A DNA stretch of 64,000 nt from Rickettsia hoogstraalii. GTDB taxonomy: Bacteria; Pseudomonadota; Alphaproteobacteria; Rickettsiales; Rickettsiaceae. Under the pieces are notes generated by a model. That model saw only the letters and a program-made list of their open reading frames with translations. It did no database searches and was not told where the DNA came from. The position numbers were made by a program, and so were the translations under genes. Positions 57,435-64,000 of this stretch are shown piece after piece (positions within the stretch are counted from its first letter, which is position 1; the number at the start of each line of letters is the position of its first letter). Location: contig NZ_CCXM01000001.1 of assembly GCF_000825685.1 (NCBI RefSeq), positions 1,325,828-1,389,827 of the forward strand, in the 5' to 3' direction.

Positions 57435-59887
57435 AATTTACGTTATCATGGTTAAAACAATTTTTAGAGACATCGGCTTCAGTTACTGAAATAGCCGAAG
57501 CCCTAACAGCTATTGGTCTTGAAGTAGAAGAGGTGATAGATAAAGCGGCAGAGCTACAAAAGTTTGAAGTAGCATATATAGCAAGTACTAAACCTCACCC
57601 GTCAGCCGATAAGTTAAAACTTTGTGATGTTGAGACTAAAAGCGGTAGGCGACAAATAGTTTGTGGTGCGAGTAATGCAAGAGCAGGTATAAAAGTAGTA
57701 CTTGCAAATATCGGAATAGAAATACCAAACGGTAAATTTAAGATTAAGGAATCTATTATTAGAGGTGAAAAAAGCTGCGGTATGCTTTGCTCTGAAGAGG
57801 AATTACTGCTAGCTTCAGAGTCTGAAGGGATTATAGAGCTATCTGAAGATGCTGTAGTTGGAGAGAATTTTACTAAATATTACGGTTTAGATGATCCTAT
57901 ATTTGTTATTAACGTTACTCCTAATCGTGGTGATGCACTTGGAGTTTACGGTATCGCAAGAGATTTAGCAGCTAAAGGAATAGGAATACTTAAAGAGCTA
58001 GAAATCCCAGAAATAAAAAGTACATTTACTTCTAAAATGAAGCTTAACGTGCAAGACAAAGAAGCCTGTCCTTTATTTACTTTTAGAGAAATAAGAAATT
58101 TAAAAAATAAACCAAGTCCTGATTGGTTACGGAAATTATTAAAAAATGTCGGGGTAAAAACTATTTCAAGCTTAGTGGATGTAACAAATTATATTTCTTA
58201 TAGCTTTGGACAACCGATGCATGCTTATGATGCGGATAGGATAAAAGGGGGGATTAGTGTAGCACGTCATTGCGAGAAGCGTAGCGACGAAGCAATCTCA
58301 GGACAACAAAATGAGATTGCCACGGCTGCTTTGCAGCCTCGCAATGACGCAGTTACTTTCCACGCTCTAAACGGCAAAGAATATTTACTTACCGAAAATG
58401 ATTTAGCTATAAAAGATGAAAGCGGTATTCAAGGTCTTGCCGGTGTCATTGGCGGGGCTAAGAGTAGTTGTACTGATAGTACGACTAATATAATACTGGA
58501 AGCTGCATGTTTTAATGCTAAAATGGTTGCAGCTAGCGGGCGAAGATTTCAAATTGATACGGATGCTAGATATCGTAATGAGCGTAATATCGATAGAAAT
58601 TTTACGGAAAAAGCTTTAGACATAGCGACTAATCTTATTTTGTCAATATGCGGAAATGGTGAAGTGTCGGAAGTAGTGAAATTCGGTGAGAAAGAGCCTC
58701 AAAAAAAACCTTTAGATTTTTCAGCATGCTATTTAGAAAAAATTACGGGAATTAAATTAAATATCAAAGAGATAGAAGCTATATTAAATGAACTAGGATT
58801 TATTACGGATGTTAAAGGTGAGATTATAAAGGTAATAGCTCCCTCTTGGCGTCATGATATAACTATTTTAGAAGATATAGCTGAGGAAATCGCTCGTATT
58901 TACGGCTATGATAAAATAGAAAGCATAAAATTACCCGAATTAGACCAAGATAATAATAAGCTAAGAGAGCATAAAAGAATATCTAGTTTTAAAAGGATAT
59001 TAGCAAGCAAAGGCTATGATGAGGTAGTAACTAACTCTTTTATGAGTAGTGAAGATGCAAAGTTGTTTGCTGAATTAAAAGAAGAGTTATTTTTGCTTAA
59101 TCCTATTAGCATAGGAGACAATTATATGCGTCCTACTATACTGCCAAATTTGTTAAGTATAGTAAGTAAAAATCTAGCACGCTCTATAAAAGATATGGCT
59201 TTTTTTGAAGTTGGACCGAGTTTTATAGATTTAAATACGGAGGCAACTTATTTAACGGCAATTATAAGCGGTTCATATAGTAATAAAAATCCTCATTCGC
59301 TTGGACGAGGCTATGATATTTTTGATCTTAAAGGTGATTTAGAGGTGGTAGTGGATTATGCAGGACTATCTATAGATAAATGTATAGCAACAAATGGGAC
59401 AGCATTGCCACAATATTATCATCCAACTAGAGCAGTAAATATAGGGCTTGGTAAAAATTTATTAGGTCATTTGGGACAGATACACCCTAAAATCTTGAAA
59501 TATTACGATATTAATCAGGAAATATTTGCATTCGAGCTAAATATTACGAATTTGCCGTTGATAAAAGCTAAATTCGGTAAAAGAGACAAATTTGCAGTAT
59601 CGGATTTCCAAGCTAATTTTAGAGATTACGCATTCATTGTTGATCAAGATCATAGAGTTGGTGAAATAATATCATATATAAATAATTTTAATAAAAAGCT
59701 TGTCAAATCAGTTATATTATTTGATATTTATAGCGGTGATAAATTACCTGAAGGTAAAAAATCTATAGCGGTTAAAATAGAGCTACAAGCAGATGATCGG
59801 ACATTATCTGATACTGATTTAAATTCGTTCAGTAAAGATTTAGTTGCTGCCATCTCGCAAAAATTTCAAGGAACATTAAGAGAATAA
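57431..59887 (+). CDS. pheT: Phenylalanyl-tRNA synthetase beta subunit with in-frame repeat
   Basis: 818 residues. Domains: an N-terminal B1 and tRNA-binding EMAP-like fold ([20 protein letters not shown]), B3/4 editing domain ([20 protein letters not shown]), B5 ([20 protein letters not shown]), the core ([24 protein letters not shown]) and the C-terminal FDX-ACB domain ([15 protein letters not shown]). Residues about 279-307 ([20 protein letters not shown], then AALQPRNDA) are an in-frame CGTCATTGCGAG element (58265-58349) in the editing domain, just before FHALNGKEY. The frame is intact, so the enzyme tolerates a surface insertion or has an altered editing domain. Confidence 0.96.
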   Translation: MKFTLSWLKQFLETSASVTEIAEALTAIGLEVEEVIDKAAELQKFEVAYIASTKPHPSADKLKLCDVETKSGRRQIVCGASNARAGIKVVLANIGIEIPNGKFKIKESIIRGEKSCGMLCSEEELLLASESEGIIELSEDAVVGENFTKYYGLDDPIFVINVTPNRGDALGVYGIARDLAAKGIGILKELEIPEIKSTFTSKMKLNVQDKEACPLFTFREIRNLKNKPSPDWLRKLLKNVGVKTISSLVDVTNYISYSFGQPMHAYDADRIKGGISVARHCEKRSDEAISGQQNEIATAALQPRNDAVTFHALNGKEYLLTENDLAIKDESGIQGLAGVIGGAKSSCTDSTTNIILEAACFNAKMVAASGRRFQIDTDARYRNERNIDRNFTEKALDIATNLILSICGNGEVSEVVKFGEKEPQKKPLDFSACYLEKITGIKLNIKEIEAILNELGFITDVKGEIIKVIAPSWRHDITILEDIAEEIARIYGYDKIESIKLPELDQDNNKLREHKRISSFKRILASKGYDEVVTNSFMSSEDAKLFAELKEELFLLNPISIGDNYMRPTILPNLLSIVSKNLARSIKDMAFFEVGPSFIDLNTEATYLTAIISGSYSNKNPHSLGRGYDIFDLKGDLEVVVDYAGLSIDKCIATNGTALPQYYHPTRAVNIGLGKNLLGHLGQIHPKILKYYDINQEIFAFELNITNLPLIKAKFGKRDKFAVSDFQANFRDYAFIVDQDHRVGEIISYINNFNKKLVKSVILFDIYSGDKLPEGKKSIAVKIELQADDRTLSDTDLNSFSKDLVAAISQKFQGTLRE
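58265..58349. repeat. In-frame CGTCATTGCGAG element in pheT
   Basis: 85 bases between CGTCATTGCGAG and CCTCGCAATGACG, open in the pheT frame. Confidence 0.87.
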
Positions 59888-59891
59888 CAAT

Positions 59892-61031
59892 ATGTTAAAA
59901 TTAATAGTTGAAACAAAAACGTTAGTTCAGTCCCTAGGGTTTGCAAGTTCCGTTGTTGAAAAACGTAATGTAATACCTGAATATGCAAACATTAAATTAT
60001 CGGCAAAAGACGGCAATCTGGAGCTTAGTTCTACTAATATGGATTTGTACTTAAGTCAAAAAATAGCAGTACAGGTAGTAAGTGAAGGTGAACTTACCGT
60101 TTCTACGAAAACTCTAAATGATATAGTCCGAAAACTTCCGGATTCCGAGCTTACATTAACAGATTTCGGTACAACGGGACTTGAAATCAAAGGAAAAAAT
60201 TGTAAATTTAATTTATTTACTTTGCCGGTTAGTTCTTTTCCTCCAATGGATAGTATTAATCCTGAAGCAAGTTTTAAAATTTCCTGCACGGATTTTGCTA
60301 AAATAATCGAATCGACAAAATTTTCGATTTCTTTAGATGAAACTCGTTATAATTTAAACGGTGTTTATTTACACATAAAAGACAAAGAGTTTTGTTCGGC
60401 AAGTACCGATGGGCATAGGCTTTCAATTTCATGGGTAACATTAGAAAAACAAATAAAGAATTTTGGAGTTATATTACCGCAAAAAAGTGCAGAGGAAAGT
60501 TTAAAAATAGTTAAAGATCCTAAAAATATAAATGAAGATATAGAAATTTTATTAAGTAGCAATAAGATTAAATTTATATGTAACGAAAATACTATTATGC
60601 TATCAAAGCTTATAGACGGTACTTTCCCTGATTATAGTGCTTTTATTCCGGAAAGTAGTAGCTCAAAATTAGTAATTAATCGTAAAATATTTGCAGATAG
60701 TATAGAAAGGATAGCGATAATAACCGTTGAAAAATTTAGAGCGGTAAAATTATCGTTATCTCGTGAAACCTTAGAGATTAGTGCCGTCGGTGAGGCAAGA
60801 GGTAACGCAAAAGAGGTTATTAATTCTTCACAAGATAAGGAAAGTTTTTATGAATATAATAGTGATGAGCCTTTAGCTATAGGCTTTAATCCGCAATATT
60901 TGGAAGATGTCTTAAAAGCCGTGAAGTCGGATTTAGTAGAACTATATTTTTCAGATGTTTCAGCACCGGTACTTATTAAATTTCCTGAGAATCCTAAAGA
61001 TATTTTTGTCGTCATGCCTGTTAAGGTGTAG
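59892..61031 (+). CDS. dnaN: DNA polymerase III beta subunit (sliding clamp)
   Basis: Ring-shaped processivity clamp of DNA replication. 379 residues, three repeated clamp domains. The N-terminus [38 protein letters not shown], the middle [18 protein letters not shown] with [11 protein letters not shown], and the C-terminal [26 protein letters not shown] followed by VMPVKV are all clamp signatures. It starts four bases after the pheT stop, so it is part of the pheST operon rather than next to dnaA. Confidence 0.97.
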   Translation: MLKLIVETKTLVQSLGFASSVVEKRNVIPEYANIKLSAKDGNLELSSTNMDLYLSQKIAVQVVSEGELTVSTKTLNDIVRKLPDSELTLTDFGTTGLEIKGKNCKFNLFTLPVSSFPPMDSINPEASFKISCTDFAKIIESTKFSISLDETRYNLNGVYLHIKDKEFCSASTDGHRLSISWVTLEKQIKNFGVILPQKSAEESLKIVKDPKNINEDIEILLSSNKIKFICNENTIMLSKLIDGTFPDYSAFIPESSSSKLVINRKIFADSIERIAIITVEKFRAVKLSLSRETLEISAVGEARGNAKEVINSSQDKESFYEYNSDEPLAIGFNPQYLEDVLKAVKSDLVELYFSDVSAPVLIKFPENPKDIFVVMPVKV

Positions 61032-61055
61032 AGTAGTTATATGTGTCAGTTTTTC

Positions 61056-61151
61056 CGTCATTGCGAGCGACTGAAAGGAGCGTGGCAATCTCATAAAATA
61101 AGACTCCTGAGATTGCTTCGTCAAAATTTTCAATTTTTCTTCGCAATGACG
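61056..61151. repeat. CGTCATTGCGAG palindromic element
   Basis: A 96-base copy with ends CGTCATTGCGAGCG and TTCGCAATGACG. The remaining gap to 61244 shows nothing recognisable. Confidence 0.84.
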
Positions 61152-61250
61152 AAAAGTAGGAAATGATATATTAGTTAGTTCAAATAATTTTTGACTAATA
61201 GCCAAAGCTTCTCTATTATTTCCCTCAAGTACCCTAATTAAATATTGGTT

Positions 61251-61754
61251 ATGAAAAAAATTATCGGATTATTTTTTGTAATTATACTTAGTGCAATAAG
61301 TACTAGTATCTTAGCGGATGATTATCCAAAAACAGAACGAGAGCAGAAATGGGACGAAGTAGGTTCTATAGCAGGTGAAGAAGGATTAGTTTTTAGACCG
61401 GGCAGGGTAAAAAACGAATCTACTAAAGCTGTAGGAGGCTCGGTTAATAAATATCTTTGGCAAGCAGCATTAGAGACTATAAGTTTTGCTCCTCTTGCAT
61501 CAGCTGACTCAAACGGCGGTGTGATTATTACGGAATGGTATAGCCCACGCTCTAATCCTAATTTTCGGTTTAAAATCAATATATTTATCAAAGACGATGT
61601 AATAAGCCCTGATTCAATTGAAGTGAAAGTATTTGAAGAAATGCTTAAAAATAAACAATGGGTACTTAATGAAAACACCTCAAATCTTGCTATCACGCTT
61701 GAAGATAAAATTTTAAGAAAAGCTAGAGATATATATATTAATAGTGTGAGGTAA
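61251..61754 (+). CDS. Exported DUF3576-type protein
   Basis: 167 residues from ATG 61251 (chosen over an in-frame TTG at 61245). The signal peptide KKIIGLFFVIILSAISTSILA (about 2-22) ends before DDYPKTEREQKWDEVGSIAG. The body has VNKYLWQAALETISFAPLAS, DSNGGVIITEWYS, and FRFKINIFIKDDVISPDSIE, features of the alphaproteobacterial DUF3576 family, usually next to leuS as here. Function unknown. The periplasmic location and the leuS linkage (often with lptE) suggest an envelope role (inference). Confidence 0.82.
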   Translation: MKKIIGLFFVIILSAISTSILADDYPKTEREQKWDEVGSIAGEEGLVFRPGRVKNESTKAVGGSVNKYLWQAALETISFAPLASADSNGGVIITEWYSPRSNPNFRFKINIFIKDDVISPDSIEVKVFEEMLKNKQWVLNENTSNLAITLEDKILRKARDIYINSVR

Positions 61755-61804
61755 TAACAGTATTTCCGTCATTGTAAGAAGGTATTATTGCGTGGATACC
61801 GCCC

Positions 61805-61923
61805 CGTCATTGCGAGGAGCGAAGCGACGTGGCAATCTAGAAAAATAATAAAAAAAATTCTGTAAATCAGAAATTTTTACTGGATTGCTTCGTCAATTAC
61901 TTCGTAATTTCCTCGCAATGACG
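61805..61923. repeat. CGTCATTGCGAG palindromic element
   Basis: 119-base form with an AT hairpin (AAAAATTCTGTAAATCAGAAATTTTT) in the centre, as at 29742-29863. It fills the gap before leuS. Confidence 0.84.
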
Positions 61924-61990
61924 ACTTTCAGTGCCCACGCCGGCAATGCCTGCTCGCAATGATGATTCAGTATATAAATTATAAAAAAAT

Positions 61991-64000
61991 ATGAATCAAA
62001 TAGAACAAAAATGGCAGCAAATTTGGCATGATGAGAAAGCTTTTGAGGTATCAAACGAGAGTAGCAAGCCAAAATATTACGTACTTGAAATGCTGCCTTA
62101 TCCTTCCGGTAAAATCCATGTAGGTCACGTACGCAACTATTCTATAGGTGATGTTATTGCAAGGTTTATGACTATGCAAGGTTTTAAAGTGCTTCATCCG
62201 ATGGGCTGGGATGCTTTCGGGCTACCTGCCGAAAATGCCGCAATAAAAAATAATTCTCATCCGAAAGATTGGACTTATTCTAATATTGAGAATATGAAAA
62301 AGCAGCTAAAATCTATGGGCTTTTCTTATGATTGGTCTAGAGAGATAAATAGTTGTGATCCGCAGTATTATAAACATGAGCAGAAATTCTTTTTAGAGCT
62401 TTATGAGAGAAACCTTGCTTATCAAAAAGAATCGCTTGTTAATTGGGATCCGGTTGATAATACCGTTCTTGCAAATGAGCAAGTTGTAGATGGGCGTGGT
62501 TGGCGTTCAGGTGCAATTGTTGAGAAACGTTATTTAAAACAATGGTTCTTAAAAATCACCTATTATGCCGAAGAGTTATTAAATGAAATTCAGAATTTAA
62601 AAGAATGGCCTGAAGCCGTTCGCTCTATGCAAGAGAAATGGATAGGTAAATCGATAGGTGCTAACTTTCATTTCAAAATTAAGGATAATGAAGATACTAC
62701 TATAGAAGTATTTTCAACAAAACCCGAAACTATTTTTGGTGCTGGCTTTATAGGAATTGCTTTTAATCATCCGATAATAGAACGATTAGTTTCTAAAACA
62801 CCTGAAATATTGAATTTTATAGCTAAATGTGCAAATATAAACGGTTCTGCTGAACTTGATAAAGCTGAAAAGGAAGGTGTATTTACCGGTCTTTATGTTA
62901 CTCATCCTTTCGATTCAAATATAGTTTTACCGGTTATTATTACTAATTTCGTGTTAATGGATTACGGTACTGGTGCTGTTTTCGGTTGTCCTGCTCATGA
63001 CGAACGTGACCATGAATTAGCTGTTAAAATGAATTTGCCTATTAAGCAGGTAATTGAAACGGATATTGATGTACAAAAGATCGCTCATACGGAAGATGGA
63101 ATTTTGGTTAACTCAGATTTTCTAAACGGCTTAACTAGTAATGAAGCAAAACAAAAAGTAATCGATGAATTTGAGAAACTAGGCATAGGTAAACGCAGTG
63201 TAAATTATCGTCTAAAAGATTGGGGGATTTCTCGTCAACGTTTTTGGGGATGTCCTATTCCTATGATTCACTGCGAAGCTTGCGGTATAGTTCCCGTACC
63301 TTACAAAGACTTACCCGTTACGTTACCTGATGATGTTAGTTTTGACGGTCACGGTAATCCGCTTGATCATAATCCTAGTTGGAAACATGTTAATTGTCCG
63401 AAATGCGATAAGCCGGCTGTTCGTGAAACTGATACTTTTGATACATTTTTTGAATCATCTTGGTATTTTACGAGATATTGTAATAGCAATGCTACAGAGA
63501 TAACCGACAAAAAAGCTTGTGATTACTGGCTACCGGTCGATAAATATATAGGTGGCATAGAGCATGCAGTGATGCATTTATTATATGCAAGGTTTTTTAC
63601 AAAAGTAATGAACGAGCAGAATTACGTAAGCGTTCGTGAGCCTTTTAAAGGGCTGTTTACTCAAGGTATGGTGTTGCATGCTACTTATAAAGATGAACAT
63701 AATAATTGGTTATATCCTGAAGAAGTAGTTAAAAAAGGTAATGAATTTTTTCATAAAGAAAGCAATAATAGAGTAGTGCAGGGACGCATTGAAAAGATGA
63801 GTAAGTCTAAAAAGAATCTCATCGATCTTGAGACAATGCAAGAGCAGTACGGAGCAGATGCTATTAGGCTTTTTGTACTGTCCGATAGTCCGCCTGAGAA
63901 AGATCTAGAATGGTCGGCAAGCGGTATTGAAGGCTGCTCACGTTTTATTAATAAGCTTGAGCATATGTTTGAGGCGATAGCTTCTTTAACAGATGATGTG
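61991..64000 (+). CDS. leuS: Leucyl-tRNA synthetase, 3' end outside window
   Basis: The first 670 codons of a class I synthetase charging tRNA-Leu; the frame is open to the right edge. It starts MNQIEQKWQQIWHDEKAF at ATG 61991. HIGH-type motif HVGH is in PSGKIHVGHVRNYSIGDV (near residue 47). The CP1 editing domain (IEVFSTKPETIFGAGFIGIA, VFGCPAHDERDHELA with the editing Asp) follows. Then SWYFTRYCNSN, HAVMHLLYARFF and KMSKS in IEKMSKSKKNLIDLE (near 605). No lesion inside the visible part. Confidence 0.97.
   Translation, partial: MNQIEQKWQQIWHDEKAFEVSNESSKPKYYVLEMLPYPSGKIHVGHVRNYSIGDVIARFMTMQGFKVLHPMGWDAFGLPAENAAIKNNSHPKDWTYSNIENMKKQLKSMGFSYDWSREINSCDPQYYKHEQKFFLELYERNLAYQKESLVNWDPVDNTVLANEQVVDGRGWRSGAIVEKRYLKQWFLKITYYAEELLNEIQNLKEWPEAVRSMQEKWIGKSIGANFHFKIKDNEDTTIEVFSTKPETIFGAGFIGIAFNHPIIERLVSKTPEILNFIAKCANINGSAELDKAEKEGVFTGLYVTHPFDSNIVLPVIITNFVLMDYGTGAVFGCPAHDERDHELAVKMNLPIKQVIETDIDVQKIAHTEDGILVNSDFLNGLTSNEAKQKVIDEFEKLGIGKRSVNYRLKDWGISRQRFWGCPIPMIHCEACGIVPVPYKDLPVTLPDDVSFDGHGNPLDHNPSWKHVNCPKCDKPAVRETDTFDTFFESSWYFTRYCNSNATEITDKKACDYWLPVDKYIGGIEHAVMHLLYARFFTKVMNEQNYVSVREPFKGLFTQGMVLHATYKDEHNNWLYPEEVVKKGNEFFHKESNNRVVQGRIEKMSKSKKNLIDLETMQEQYGADAIRLFVLSDSPPEKDLEWSASGIEGCSRFINKLEHMFEAIASLTDDV

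Overview
The window is an AT-rich stretch of an obligate intracellular alphaproteobacterium, almost certainly a Rickettsia. The main evidence is a nucleotide translocase (Tlc/ADP-ATP carrier family) beside malate dehydrogenase. Further support comes from Rickettsia palindromic elements (RPE) sitting inside protein-coding genes, a short alphaproteobacterial prolyl-tRNA synthetase, AmpG and lytic transglycosylase genes, and heavy gene decay. The species cannot be fixed from sequence alone. The Fic gene, toxin-antitoxin pair, ankyrin remnant and Rpn nuclease suggest a repeat-rich member.

Layout. 1-8.2 kb: a partial unknown gene, mdh, a frameshifted ankyrin gene, tlc, a dead CTP synthase gene (pyrG), kdsB, tRNA-Lys, tRNA-Ile and a nonsense-truncated Nudix gene. 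8.3-12 kb: a heme-copper-oxidase-like gene carrying three in-frame repeats, folE and proS. 12-16 kb is the accessory region: a tRNA 3' fragment, a Fic gene behind a 26-bp palindrome, a Phd/RelE pair flanked by direct repeats, then ruvA and ruvB separated by a decayed leucine-rich-repeat-like gene. 17-23 kb: ABC exporter, AmpG, D,D-carboxypeptidase, RlpA and a BON lipoprotein. 23.4-26.4 kb: YciB, then an FTR1 permease + cupredoxin cluster, a tiny CoxF-like protein and an FKBP isomerase. 26.7-34.3 kb: secreted intradiol-dioxygenase-like protein, LptM remnant, TlpA, S49 peptidase, dut, lytic transglycosylase, an unknown gene with an unusual leader, and an LD-carboxypeptidase. 34.4-43.9 kb: addB-like nuclease, two unknown genes, a PuuD-like amidohydrolase, coxA and coxB separated by a decayed gene, and a nucleotidyltransferase. 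44-50.7 kb: M23 endopeptidase, lspA, a BamF-like lipoprotein, murD-ftsW-murG. 51-64 kb: lipoprotein, glycosyltransferase, Rpn nuclease, dapF-mtaB, pheS-pheT, dnaN, a DUF3576-type protein and the 5' part of leuS.

Themes. Peptidoglycan synthesis and turnover genes (murD, ftsW, murG, dapF, dacF, slt, ldcA, ampG, M23, rlpA) are numerous. pyrG is destroyed by one stop codon and four frameshifts while a CTP-consuming gene (kdsB) and a nucleotide carrier flank it, which points to dependence on host CTP. The most striking general feature is repeat colonisation. More than twenty copies of a CGTCATTGCGAG...CTCGCAATGACG hairpin element fill intergenic gaps. At least three repeat families also lie in frame inside genes: the heme-copper protein (three copies), coxB, pyrG, addB (three), murD (internal and C-terminal), murG (internal and C-terminal) and pheT, with N-terminal contributions in slt and the LD-carboxypeptidase.
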